A stretch of DNA of 64,000 nucleotides from contig NZ_BAFX01000138.1 in the NCBI RefSeq assembly GCF_000308815.1, positions 1-64,000 of the forward strand, in the 5' to 3' direction. The notes under the pieces are model-generated. The model was not told where the DNA came from. It was given only the letters and a program-made list of their open reading frames with translations, and searched no databases. Below, one piece after another: positions 1-8,414 of this stretch (position 1 is its first letter; each line of letters begins with the position of its first letter). This stretch comes from Nocardia concava NBRC 100430. Lineage in GTDB: Bacteria > Actinomycetota > Actinomycetes > Mycobacteriales > Mycobacteriaceae. A program made the translations under genes and the position numbers.

Positions 1-1151
1 GTTGCGTAGAAGCCGAGGATGTTGTTGAGGAAGTCGAACATATTGGCTTCCATCAGGATCAACGCGATGGCCAGGTTCAGGCCGAGGAACACGATCCGGC
101 CCGGGTAGGTCTTGGTGACGCGGGTGAAGGAGTTGGTCCACGCCAGCGAACCCGAATACGCGTTGGTCACATTGATTTTGATCTGGCTGATGACCACCAG
201 CGCCACGGCCAGCGTCATGGCCAGCCAGGACGGCATCATGTCGCGGTAGATCTCGAGGAACTGGTGCACCGGCTGGTTGGCGATGTCCTGCGCGCCGGGC
301 AGGCTGGCGATCAGGTAGACCGCCAGGAACAGGCCGACGACCTGCTTGATCGCGCCGAACAGCACCCAGCCGGGTCCGGCCAGCAGCATCCAGCCCCACC
401 ACTTGCGGGCGTTCTCGGGTGTCCGGGGCGGCATGAAGCGCAGGTAGTCGATCTGCTCGGCGATCTGGGCGATGAGCGAGAGGCAGACGCCGGCGGCGAG
501 CAGCGCGCCCGACAGGCTCACGCCCTTGCCGTCCTGGCCGCCGTAGGACAGGAAGGTGCCGACCGAATCCGGGTGGCGCACCAGCAGGAAGCCGAACGGC
601 AGCACCATCAGGATCAGCCACAGCGGGGTGGTCCACACCTGCAGCTTGGCCAGGGTGTTCATGCCGTAGATGACCAGCGGGAAGATCATCACCGTGGACA
701 CCAGGTAGCCGATCGGAAGCGGCACGTGCAGGCCGAGTTTCAGGCCCTGCGCCATGATCGAGCCCTCGAGCGCGAAGAAGATGAAGGTGAACGAGGCGAA
801 CACTATGTTCGTGACCACCGACCCGTAGTACCCGAAGCCGCTGCCGCGGGTGATCAGGTCCAGGTCGATGTTGTAGCGCGCGGCGTAGTAGGCCAGCGGG
901 AAGCCGGTCAGCATGACGACGATGGCGAAGATGCCGATGCCCAGCAGCGCGTTGCCGGTGCCGTTGGCGATGCCGATGTTGGCGCCGATGGAGAAGTCGG
1001 CCAGGTAGGCGATGCCGCCCAGCGCGGAGACGCCGACCACCGCCGGACTCCACTTGCGGTAACTGCGCGGCGCGAACCGCAGCGTGTAATCCTCCAGCGT
1101 CTCTTTCGACGCGGCCACCGCATTCGCCGTGGGTGTTTCTACCTGAACCAC
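1..1151 (-). CDS. NCS1-family purine/cytosine permease (3' part cut by window edge)
   Basis: Integral membrane permease of the nucleobase:cation symporter-1 family, expected to import cytosine, purines or related nucleobases with a cation. The frame is open from the start to the window edge (383 codons visible), so only the C-terminal end is missing. The protein has a short hydrophilic N-terminus, then many hydrophobic segments, with the family-typical stretches RSYRKWSPAVVGVSALGG near the start and NVTNAYSGSLAWTNSF further on. The GTG at 1151 was chosen because AGGAG lies 5 nt upstream; a second in-frame GTG at 1157 would sit directly on that site. It diverges from the following VOC gene. 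The substrate cannot be decided from sequence. Confidence 0.85.
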   Translation of the reverse strand, partial: MVQVETPTANAVAASKETLEDYTLRFAPRSYRKWSPAVVGVSALGGIAYLADFSIGANIGIANGTGNALLGIGIFAIVVMLTGFPLAYYAARYNIDLDLITRGSGFGYYGSVVTNIVFASFTFIFFALEGSIMAQGLKLGLHVPLPIGYLVSTVMIFPLVIYGMNTLAKLQVWTTPLWLILMVLPFGFLLVRHPDSVGTFLSYGGQDGKGVSLSGALLAAGVCLSLIAQIAEQIDYLRFMPPRTPENARKWWGWMLLAGPGWVLFGAIKQVVGLFLAVYLIASLPGAQDIANQPVHQFLEIYRDMMPSWLAMTLAVALVVISQIKINVTNAYSGSLAWTNSFTRVTKTYPGRIVFLGLNLAIALILMEANMFDFLNNILGFYA

Positions 1152-1351
1152 CAGCACTCCTCGTTCGGGCTCGTCGCGAGCTGTTTCCGTCTTCGAGGGT
1201 GGTCAGCGTTTGTTGATCTTGGCTTTCCGAACCATTGCACGCCGGTTACGGAAGTCTCACCGAGGTTCCGAGTGTGTGAACTGAGCTATCGATGGGAATC
1301 GCGCAATTTTGGAGAAGCCGGAAGTACCTGCTGGTCCATAGCCTCTTAGGT

Positions 1352-1801
1352 ATGACGACCATCACCAATGTCTCGCTAGTGACCGTGTACGTGAACGACC
1401 AGTCCGCGGCCAAGGAGTTCTACACCGACAAGCTGGGTTTCATCGAGGCCAGCGATGTGACCATGGGCGACAACGGCTTCCGCTGGGTCACCGTGGTGCA
1501 CCCGAATCATCCGGAGCTGGAGATCACCCTGATGGTCCCCGGTCCCCCGCTCACCGACGACCTGGCCGAGGCCATTCGCCGCTCCATGGCCAGTGGCACG
1601 CACGGCGCGCTCGGGCTGCGAACCGAGAACTGCCAGAAGACTTTCGAGGAGCTCACCGCCAAGGGCGTGGAGTTCGTTCAGGCGCCCGCCGAGCGGCCCT
1701 ACGGCGTGGAGGCCATCATCCGCGACAACTCCGGCAACTGGCTGGTCCTCATCGAACCCCGCGACTTCGATCCGGCCACGGCGCAATTCGGGCCGGAGTG
1801 A
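1352..1801 (+). CDS. VOC-family (glyoxalase/bleomycin-resistance-like) protein
   Basis: A 149-residue single-module vicinal-oxygen-chelate protein. It starts with the typical beta strand and helix (VSLVTVYVNDQSAAKEFYTD, KLGF) and ends with a family-like strand (NSGNWLVLIE). Such proteins are metal-dependent lyases, isomerases, dioxygenases or binding proteins; the substrate is unknown. The frame extends upstream to 1292, but the ATG at 1352 begins exactly at the domain. No clear Shine-Dalgarno is visible and a CATAGC -10-like hexamer lies at 1337-1342, so the message may be nearly leaderless. The last codons and stop are tandemly repeated just downstream (1787-1824). Confidence 0.8.
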   Translation: MTTITNVSLVTVYVNDQSAAKEFYTDKLGFIEASDVTMGDNGFRWVTVVHPNHPELEITLMVPGPPLTDDLAEAIRRSMASGTHGALGLRTENCQKTFEELTAKGVEFVQAPAERPYGVEAIIRDNSGNWLVLIEPRDFDPATAQFGPE

Positions 1802-1824
1802 GCGGTTCGGGCCGGAGTGAGCCC
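1787..1824 (+). repeat. 19-bp tandem duplication of the VOC gene 3' end
   Basis: The 17-mer TTCGGGCCGGAGTGAGC occurs at 1787-1803 and again at 1806-1822 (period 19). The first copy contains the last codons and the TGA stop of the VOC gene; the second lies outside it. Confidence 0.85.
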
Positions 1825-1827
1825 GGC

Positions 1828-1859
1828 CCGTGGATGCGGGACCACCCCCGCATCCACGG
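1828..1859. terminator. Bidirectional hairpin terminator between convergent genes
   Basis: Perfect 13-bp stem (CCGTGGATGCGGG pairing with its complement at 1847-1859) with a 6-nt loop, between the VOC gene and the convergent DUF2505-like gene. There is no long T-run, which is usual for high-GC actinobacteria. Confidence 0.75.
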
Positions 1860-1867
1860 ATTTCCGG

Positions 1868-1913
1868 GATCAGGCGCGCTGCGCCCGATCAGGCATGCCG
1901 TGCTCGATCAGGC
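1868..1913. repeat. GATCAGGC repeated three times at a 19-bp period
   Basis: GATCAGGC occurs at 1868-1875, 1887-1894 and 1906-1913. The last copy carries, on the minus strand, the final codon and stop of the neighbouring gene, so the two others look like degenerate copies of that gene's 3' end. Confidence 0.7.
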
Positions 1914-2411
1914 ATTCTGTGCGGCGAACCAGGTCTCGACGGACTTGCGCTCGCTGTTCATGACCTTCTTGAGCAGGTTCTCGACCAGCGGTTCGATGGC
2001 CCCGCCCACCAGCGGCACCTTCACATCGACGGTACCGGTGACCTCGATCTCGGAACCCTCTGCGGTGGGCCGCAATTCGAAATCGCCCGCCATCTCGGTG
2101 GTGATGCCGCCGGAGCGGCCGGTGAAGGCGCCCTTGGCGACGCCGTCGGCGAGCGGGCCCCAGGTGTCGGTGCGCTCGAGCATGAGATCGCTCTTGAGGA
2201 CCTTCTTGACGATGCCGGGAATCTGGTCTTCGGGTGCTTTTTCGGTCATATGGATCTGAATCGTGCCGGGGCCGTCCGGGTGGGTGAGCTCCAGCGTGGC
2301 GGTGGACGCTCCTTCGAAGCGCGCCTGCCACATCTCGTCATTGGTGAGTGCCCGGTGAAGATCTTCGACCGGGACGCTGTACTGCACGGTGAAGCTGAAT
2401 TTTCGGGACAT
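1908..2411 (-). CDS. DUF2505-like SRPBCC-fold protein
   Basis: A 167-residue protein starting MSRKFSFTVQYSVPVEDLHR. It has the alternating strands and long C-terminal helix of polyketide cyclase/START-like folds, and resembles the actinobacterial DUF2505 family (about 160-170 residues). The function is unknown; such proteins usually bind a hydrophobic ligand. The open frame continues upstream to 2693, but residues before the ATG at 2411 are of shadow composition and would overlap the divergent gene at 2451. It shares a 39-bp intergenic region with that gene. No signal peptide. Confidence 0.75.
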   Translation of the reverse strand: MSRKFSFTVQYSVPVEDLHRALTNDEMWQARFEGASTATLELTHPDGPGTIQIHMTEKAPEDQIPGIVKKVLKSDLMLERTDTWGPLADGVAKGAFTGRSGGITTEMAGDFELRPTAEGSEIEVTGTVDVKVPLVGGAIEPLVENLLKKVMNSERKSVETWFAAQNA

Positions 2412-2450
2412 GGCGAAGACCGTAGCCCAGCGATGGAATAGCCTGCTGAA

Positions 2451-2969
2451 GTGTCGGAAACTAGGCAGTCTCATAGCCCTGAACAGCGGAGGGCGGTGCG
2501 GTTGCGGCGGGCTCGGATCGGGGTCGTGATCACCGCTTCGGTCTTCAGCGTGCTGGCCGTGCTGCTGGTGCTCGCGGCCTGGCGCGACGACAGTCTGATC
2601 AACTCCGACAAGGGCGTGACCAGCGCCGAAGTGCTCTCGGCGGGCACGCTGCGGTCCGCGGTCATCTTCGTGACGCCCGACGGCGAGACCCACAATCCGA
2701 AAACCGGTGTGCTGTATCCGACCAAGCTGACCGCCGGCGAGCGCATCAATGTCGAATATCGGCGCAGCGATCCCGATCTCGTCCGGGTGGCGGGTCGCGA
2801 TGCGCGTGTCGCGATCATTCCGGCGCTGTCGGTGATCGTGGTCGCCTGGGCCGTCGCCCTGCCCCTGCTGTGGCTGCTCGGCTCGCCCCCGACCCTGTGG
2901 TTCGACGCGATCGTGAGATGGGCGCGCGCCGCGCGGGCACGATCGTCGCGGGCACGCAGCGCCGGATAA
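2451..2969 (+). CDS. DUF3592-like two-TM membrane protein
   Basis: A 172-residue protein with an Arg-rich N-terminus, one transmembrane helix near residues 23-43, an extracytoplasmic domain of about 75 residues (INSDKGVTSAEVLSAGTLRS to INVEYRRSDPDLVRVAGRD) and a second helix near 123-145, ending in a basic Ala/Arg tail. This topology and the YxxxDPxLVRV-type strand resemble DUF3592 proteins of mycobacteria and nocardiae; function unknown. The GTG at 2451 is the only start before the first helix. It ends 9 nt before menG, so the two are probably co-transcribed. Confidence 0.7.
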   Translation: MSETRQSHSPEQRRAVRLRRARIGVVITASVFSVLAVLLVLAAWRDDSLINSDKGVTSAEVLSAGTLRSAVIFVTPDGETHNPKTGVLYPTKLTAGERINVEYRRSDPDLVRVAGRDARVAIIPALSVIVVAWAVALPLLWLLGSPPTLWFDAIVRWARAARARSSRARSAG

Positions 2970-2978
2970 GGTGCGAAG

Positions 2979-3689
2979 GTGGCGAAATTACGGCAGCGGG
3001 AATCGTTTCGGGCCCAGCTGGACAAGCAGCCGCGCGATGTGGCGTCGATGTTCGATGGCGTCGCCAAGCGGTATGACATCACCAATACCGTGATGACCGG
3101 TGGCATCGACCGCTATTGGCGGCTGATGACCCGGAAGGCGCTGGCGCTGCGGCCCGGTGAGCGAGTCCTCGATCTCGCGGCGGGAACCGGTGTTTCGACG
3201 GTGGAAATGGCCAAGTCGGGCGCCTGGTGCCTGGCCGCCGACTTCTCCCAGGGCATGCTGGCGGCGGGCCGCTGGCGGAATGTGCCCATGGTGGCGGGCG
3301 ATGCCATGGCCCTGCCCTTCGCCGACGACTCCTTCGACGCGGTCACCATCTCCTACGGGCTGCGCAATGTCTCCGACCCGGATCTGGCGCTGCGGGAGAT
3401 GCTGCGGGTGACCAAGCCCGGCGGCCGCCTGGTGGTGGCCGAGTTCTCCACCCCGACCTTCGGGCCGTTCCGGACGGTGTACATGGAGTACCTGATGAAG
3501 GCGCTCCCGCAGGTCGCCAATACGGTGAGCTCGAATCCGGACGCCTACGTCTATCTGGCCGAATCCATTCGGGCCTGGCCGAATCAGGCGCAGCTGGCCC
3601 TGCGGATCGCGGATGCGGGCTGGTCATCGGTGAAGTGGCGCAATCTCACCGGCGGGATCGTGGCCCTGCACCGCGCATACAAGCTCTGA
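2979..3689 (+). CDS. menG: Demethylmenaquinone methyltransferase MenG/UbiE
   Basis: SAM-dependent C-methyltransferase for the last step of menaquinone synthesis (demethylmenaquinone to menaquinone). The 236-residue length is typical. The UbiE/MenG signature is visible: YDITNTVMTGGIDRYWR near the N-terminus, the SAM-binding motif VLDLAAGTGVST, the acidic motif GDAMALPFADDSFDAVTISYG and the post-motif NVSDPDLALREMLRVTKPGG. The GTG start at 2979 follows an AAGG. Other menaquinone genes in the window are menD, menB, menE and menA; menC, menF and a thioesterase are not present. The last codons and stop are duplicated in tandem immediately downstream. Confidence 0.95.
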   Translation: MAKLRQRESFRAQLDKQPRDVASMFDGVAKRYDITNTVMTGGIDRYWRLMTRKALALRPGERVLDLAAGTGVSTVEMAKSGAWCLAADFSQGMLAAGRWRNVPMVAGDAMALPFADDSFDAVTISYGLRNVSDPDLALREMLRVTKPGGRLVVAEFSTPTFGPFRTVYMEYLMKALPQVANTVSSNPDAYVYLAESIRAWPNQAQLALRIADAGWSSVKWRNLTGGIVALHRAYKL

Positions 3690-3712
3690 GCACCGCGCCT
3701 ACAAGCTCTGAG
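3669..3712 (+). repeat. 22-bp tandem duplication of the menG 3' end
   Basis: The 22 bp at 3669-3690, holding the last codons and TGA of menG, are repeated directly at 3691-3712 with a single difference (A to C at the ninth base). The second copy is outside the coding region. Confidence 0.9.
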
Positions 3713-3744
3713 CTGTGGCATTGCTCACCGCACCGCGCTGACCT

Positions 3745-3777
3745 GGCCTCACAGCCGCGGTTACCGACTGTGAGGCC
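3745..3777. terminator. Perfect 10-bp inverted repeat between menG and the nitrate reductase gene
   Basis: GGCCTCACAG at 3745-3754 is perfectly complementary to CTGTGAGGCC at 3768-3777, with a 13-nt spacer. It lies 55 nt after menG and 65 nt before the next ATG, so it may be the menG terminator or an operator for the nitrate reductase gene. The sequence alone does not decide between them. Confidence 0.55.
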
Positions 3778-3841
3778 GATTGTCATCTGGCGATAACGTT
3801 CGGTAAATCGGGTGCAACCCGGGCTGGTTTAACTCGGAACC

Positions 3842-6800
3842 ATGCCGGATCAGCCCGCTCCCCCGACAAGCACCCGGACCGCGTGCTCGTACTGCGGGGT
3901 GGGCTGCGGAATGACCGTCGAGACCAAGGCCGATGCGCGCGGCCTGCCCATCATCGCCAAGGTCAGGGGCGACCGGGAGCATCCGGTCAATGCCGGGCGG
4001 CTGTGCACCAAGGGCAATACGCACGCCGAGATGATGGCCGCGCCCGGCCGCATGGAGACCGCGTACCGCCGCCCCGAACGCGGGCAGCCGCCCGTGCCCA
4101 TGCCCGTCGACGAGGCGATTCACGAAGCGGCCGAACGACTTCGGGTGATTCTCGACACGAACGGACCGGACGCCATCGCGCTCTACGTGTCCGGGCAGAT
4201 GTCGCTGGAAGCCCAGTACCTGGCCACCAAGCTGGCCAAGGGCCACCTGCGCACCGTGCACATGGAGGCCAATTCGCGGCTGTGCATGGCGAGTGCGGCC
4301 AGCGGCTACAAGCTGTCGCTGGGCGCGGACGGGCCGCCCGGCTCCTACGACGACCTCGACCACGCCGACCTGTTCTTCGTGATCGGCGCGAATATGGCCG
4401 ACTGCCATCCGATCCTGTTCCTGCGCATGGCCGATCGGCTGAAGGCGGGCGCGAAACTGATCGTGGTGGATCCGCGGCGCACCGACACCGCCGCCCGCGC
4501 CGACCTGTTCCTGCAGATCAAACCCGGCACCGATCTGGCGCTGCTGAACGGACTGCTGCACCTGCTGGTCGAGAACGGCGATATCGACGCCGAATTCATC
4601 GCCGAGCACACCGAGGGCTGGGACGGCATGCCGGACTTCCTGGCCGGTTATCGGCCCGCACTGGTCGCCGAGGTGACCGGGCTGGCCGAGGCCGATATCC
4701 GGACCGCGGCCGAATGGATCGGGGCGGCGGGTGAGTGGATGTCGTTGTGGACCATGGGCATAAACCAGTCCACGCACGGCACCTGGTCGACCAACGCCAT
4801 CATCAACCTGCACCTGGCCACCGGGACCATCTGCCGCACCGGCAGCGGGCCGCTCTCGCTGACCGGGCAGCCCAATGCCATGGGCGGGCGCGAAATGGGC
4901 TACATGGGACCGGGATTGCCGGGGCAGCGCAGCCTGCTCTCGGCCGCGGACCGGGCGTTCGTGGAGGACGTCTGGGGACTGGAACCGGGCACGATTCGCG
5001 ACGAGGCCGGGCCGGGATCCATCGAGATGTTCCGCGGGCTGGCCGACGGGCGGATCAAGGCCGCGTGGATCATCTGCAGCAATCCCGTTGCCTCCATGGC
5101 GAATCGGCGCACCGTGATCGCCGGGCTGGAGGCCGCCGAACTGGTGATCGCGCAGGACGTGTTCACCGACACCGCCACCAACGCCTACGCCGATCTGCTG
5201 CTGCCCGCCACGCTGTGGGCCGAATCCGATGGCGTGCAGGTGAATTCGGAACGCAATCTGACCCTCCTGCGGCGCGCGGTCGACCCGCTCGGCGACGCCA
5301 GGCCAGACTGGCAGCTCATCGCGCAGCTGGCGACCGCCCTCGGCTTTCCCGGCTTCGACTACGCCTCCAGCGCCGAGATCTTCGATGAGATCCGGCGTTT
5401 CGCCAATCCCGCCACCGGCTACGACCTGCGCGGCATCGACTACGAAATGCTCGCCGACGGCCCCGCCCAGTGGCCGTGCCCCGATCCGGCGCAGCGCCGC
5501 AATCCGATCCGCTATCTGAACGACGGGATCAGCCAGACCCGGTTCACCGACGAGCAAGGCCACACCCCGCGCCTGGCCTTCGCCACCCCCAGTCGCAAGG
5601 CCGTGTTCTTCCCGCGGCCGCACCTGCTGCCCGACGAGATGCCCGACGACGACCACCCGTTCGTGCTCAATACCGGCCGCCTGCAACACCAGTGGCACAC
5701 CATGACCAAGACCGGCAAGCTCGCGAAGCTGAACAAGCTCAACGGCAAGCCGTTCCTGGAGATCCACCCGGACGACGCCGCGACACTCGAGGTGCGCGAG
5801 GGCGACGAGCTCGAAATCGCCTCCCGGCGCGGACGCGCGGTGCTGCCGGCCCAGATCAGCGACCGGGTTCTTCCGGGCACCTGCTTCGCCCCGTTCCACT
5901 GGAACGACGAGCAGGGTGAATACCTGACCATCAATGCCGTCACCAACGACGCCGTGGACCCCATCTCGCTGCAGCCCGAGTTCAAGGCCTGCGCAGTCCG
6001 GCTGCGCAAGGTCACGGTCCTCGACGCGTCCGACCACCCATCGAGCATCGCTGATTCGCCTGCCGCGACCGATGATTCGGCCGAGCCCCCGGGCTTCGGC
6101 GTGTTTCCGAACATGACGACCCCCGGCGATACCGGCCCCGCCGACGGACCCCACCCGCTGGCCGTGATGCTCGGCTTGGACGGTGCCGTCGCACCGACCC
6201 TCAGCGAGGTCGAGCGCATCTACCTCGGCGGGTATCTGGCCGCGCTGCAAAGCCTTCCGGTGAATGGCGTTCCGGTGCTGCCGGAGACCGCGCCTATGTC
6301 CGAGCACAGCCGGATCTGGATCAATGGCCTGCTCGGCGGCATGTACTCCCGTGGCGCGCAGCCGAGTTCGGCGACCGGCGGCACCGAGATCGATGCGTCC
6401 GGCGCGGCCGACGGTGGCGCGCGGGCGGACGGCTCGGCGCGGACGCGGATGGTCACGGTGCTGTGGGCCTCGCAGACCGGCACCGCCGAGGATCTGGCCG
6501 TGGCCCTGACCACCTATCTGTTCGATTCCGGATTCACGCCCCTGCTGCTGGATATGGATTCCGCCGAATTGTCCGACCTGACCGGCGATGTCCTGGTCAT
6601 CACCAGCACCTTCGGCGACGGCGGCCCACCGGACAATGGCGCGGATTTCTGGGAACGCCTGAGCACCAGCGCAATCCAGCTGACCGGCATGCGCTACGCC
6701 GTCTTCGCCCTCGGCGACTCCTCCTACGCCGACTTCTGCGGCCACGGCCGCAAACTCGACGAGCTCTTCGCCGAGCGCGGCGCGACCCGCCTCCTACCGC

Positions 6801-8374
6801 GCGTCGACAGCGAGCCCGACCACGAGGACCTGTCCGCGGCCTGGTTCGACGAGGTGGCCGACATCCTCGACGCCGCGGGACCGACCTCCACGCCGGATGT
6901 CCAAGACAATGGCGGCTTGTGGGTTTTCCCGGGCTCGGGCCCGAATGCTGCTGGCCTCGACGAGGTTTCCGCCGCGCCGAACAGCAGCTGCGACCTCGAG
7001 CCGGAGTTCGGCGAAAACGGTGATCCGGGCGATCGCGGCGCGGCGGGTGTCGTCGGCGGCGTTGCCGCGCAAGGTCGATTCGGCCATCCCAGCGCCTGGA
7101 CCGGCGATATCTCCGCGGGGCGGGGTGGCCGCGATCCGCGCAATGGTGCTGCCGGTGCGTCGAATGCGGTTGGTCGCAGCACTGCCGGTTGGTCCGGGGC
7201 CGCTACCGCGATCGACCCGGGCCGGGCGCGCGGGCGAGTGGCCGCACCCTTCACGCGGAATTCCCCGGTGCTCGCGACATTGGCGCGCAATGAATTGCTT
7301 TCGCGGGACGGGTCCGGGAAAGAGGTGCGGCAGTTCGGGTTTGATCTGAGTGATTTGGAGGCGACGTACGAGGTCGGGGATTCGCTGGGGATTCGGCCCG
7401 CGAATTGTGATGCGCTGGTGGCGGAGTGGCTCGAGGTCACGGGGTTGGACGGGCGGCGGATCATCGATGTCGAGGACGGGGAGTTGACGCTGGCGCAGGC
7501 GCTGCGCACGTATTACGACATCACGCGGGTGAGTTCGGATCTGCTGTCGTTCGTGGGTGAGCACAATGACAGCCAGCGATTGGCCAAACTGCTGCGCCGC
7601 GATAATCGGAACGAGCTGGAGGGGTACCTCTGGGATCGGCAGGCGGTGGATGTGCTGCGGGACTTCCCGGTGCACGCCGATCTGGTGGAGTGGCTCGGGA
7701 CGCTGAAAAGGCTGCAGCCGCGCCAGTATTCGATCTCCTCGAGCCCGCTGGTGAGCCCGCGCGAGGTGCAGCTGACCGTGAGCGTGGTGCGCTACGGCGA
7801 TCCGGCGGGCATCGGGTCGGCGGCCCGCCGCGGTGGGGTGTGCTCCACGTTCCTCGCCGATCGCGCCGACGCGCAGGTGCCGATCTTCCTGCAGCGGGCG
7901 CCGCATTTCCGGCCGCCACTGGATCCGGCCGCGCCCATGATCATGGTGGGCCCGGGCACCGGAATCGCGCCCTTCCGCGGCTTCCTGCAGGAGCGCCGCG
8001 CCCTCGGCTGCACCGGCCGCAACTGGCTGTTCTTCGGCGATCAGCATGCCAAGGACAACTTCTACTACCGCGCCGAGCTCGAGGACATGTTCCGCTCCGG
8101 CTTCCTGACCCGGCTGGATCTGGCGTTCTCGCGGGATCAGCGCGAGCGGATCTACGTGCAGCACCGCATGATCGAGCACGGCGCGGAGCTGTGGGCGTGG
8201 CTGCGCGAGGGCGGGCACTTCTACGTGTGCGGCGATGCCGCGCGGATGGCCAAGGATGTGGACGACACCCTGCTCAAGATCGCCCGCATTCACGGCAAGC
8301 TGAGCGAGGATGGCGCGCTGGCGTTCAAGAAGCAGCTGGTGGCGGAGAAGCGGTACGTCAGGGACGTGTACTGA
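3842..8374 (+). CDS. Fused assimilatory nitrate reductase / CysJ-like flavoprotein reductase
   Basis: A 1510-residue cytoplasmic fusion predicted to reduce nitrate to nitrite with electrons drawn from NAD(P)H within one chain. The N-terminus has the [4Fe-4S] motif Cys15-x2-Cys18-x3-Cys22...Cys55, then the bis-MGD molybdopterin oxidoreductase domain and a dinucleotide-binding domain to about residue 740. A flavodoxin-like FMN domain covers about 870-1010 (VLWASQTGTAEDLA, STFGDGG, ALGDSSYADFC). After a Gly/Ala-rich linker of about 120 residues comes a CysJ-type FAD domain (RQYSISSSPL, GGVCSTFLAD) and NAD(P) domain (GPGTGIAPFRGFLQER), ending in the CysJ-type RYVRDVY. NCBI uses the name bifunctional nitrate reductase/sulfite reductase flavoprotein for such proteins. 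No nitrite reductase or nitrate transporter gene is adjacent. Confidence 0.92.
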   Translation: MPDQPAPPTSTRTACSYCGVGCGMTVETKADARGLPIIAKVRGDREHPVNAGRLCTKGNTHAEMMAAPGRMETAYRRPERGQPPVPMPVDEAIHEAAERLRVILDTNGPDAIALYVSGQMSLEAQYLATKLAKGHLRTVHMEANSRLCMASAASGYKLSLGADGPPGSYDDLDHADLFFVIGANMADCHPILFLRMADRLKAGAKLIVVDPRRTDTAARADLFLQIKPGTDLALLNGLLHLLVENGDIDAEFIAEHTEGWDGMPDFLAGYRPALVAEVTGLAEADIRTAAEWIGAAGEWMSLWTMGINQSTHGTWSTNAIINLHLATGTICRTGSGPLSLTGQPNAMGGREMGYMGPGLPGQRSLLSAADRAFVEDVWGLEPGTIRDEAGPGSIEMFRGLADGRIKAAWIICSNPVASMANRRTVIAGLEAAELVIAQDVFTDTATNAYADLLLPATLWAESDGVQVNSERNLTLLRRAVDPLGDARPDWQLIAQLATALGFPGFDYASSAEIFDEIRRFANPATGYDLRGIDYEMLADGPAQWPCPDPAQRRNPIRYLNDGISQTRFTDEQGHTPRLAFATPSRKAVFFPRPHLLPDEMPDDDHPFVLNTGRLQHQWHTMTKTGKLAKLNKLNGKPFLEIHPDDAATLEVREGDELEIASRRGRAVLPAQISDRVLPGTCFAPFHWNDEQGEYLTINAVTNDAVDPISLQPEFKACAVRLRKVTVLDASDHPSSIADSPAATDDSAEPPGFGVFPNMTTPGDTGPADGPHPLAVMLGLDGAVAPTLSEVERIYLGGYLAALQSLPVNGVPVLPETAPMSEHSRIWINGLLGGMYSRGAQPSSATGGTEIDASGAADGGARADGSARTRMVTVLWASQTGTAEDLAVALTTYLFDSGFTPLLLDMDSAELSDLTGDVLVITSTFGDGGPPDNGADFWERLSTSAIQLTGMRYAVFALGDSSYADFCGHGRKLDELFAERGATRLLPRVDSEPDHEDLSAAWFDEVADILDAAGPTSTPDVQDNGGLWVFPGSGPNAAGLDEVSAAPNSSCDLEPEFGENGDPGDRGAAGVVGGVAAQGRFGHPSAWTGDISAGRGGRDPRNGAAGASNAVGRSTAGWSGAATAIDPGRARGRVAAPFTRNSPVLATLARNELLSRDGSGKEVRQFGFDLSDLEATYEVGDSLGIRPANCDALVAEWLEVTGLDGRRIIDVEDGELTLAQALRTYYDITRVSSDLLSFVGEHNDSQRLAKLLRRDNRNELEGYLWDRQAVDVLRDFPVHADLVEWLGTLKRLQPRQYSISSSPLVSPREVQLTVSVVRYGDPAGIGSAARRGGVCSTFLADRADAQVPIFLQRAPHFRPPLDPAAPMIMVGPGTGIAPFRGFLQERRALGCTGRNWLFFGDQHAKDNFYYRAELEDMFRSGFLTRLDLAFSRDQRERIYVQHRMIEHGAELWAWLREGGHFYVCGDAARMAKDVDDTLLKIARIHGKLSEDGALAFKKQLVAEKRYVRDVY

Positions 8375-8414
8375 ATCCCCCTCCGACAATCTGAAAACAT
8401 GATATTCCTGACGC

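Noticed and set aside
264..1349. 361-codon frame on the plus strand
   Set aside because: It covers the permease gene on the other strand, with Gln/Asp/His-rich shadow composition.
3745..3841. Possible GlnR box before the nitrate reductase gene
   Set aside because: GTTAC and GATAAC/GTAAA fragments are present, but spacing and sequence do not fit the GlnR consensus well enough to report as a site.
3761..6745. 994-codon open frame on the minus strand
   Set aside because: It is antisense to the nitrate reductase fusion, whose motifs are unmistakable. Its product is His/Gly/Val/Gln-rich without domains, as expected when a high-GC gene is read on the other strand.
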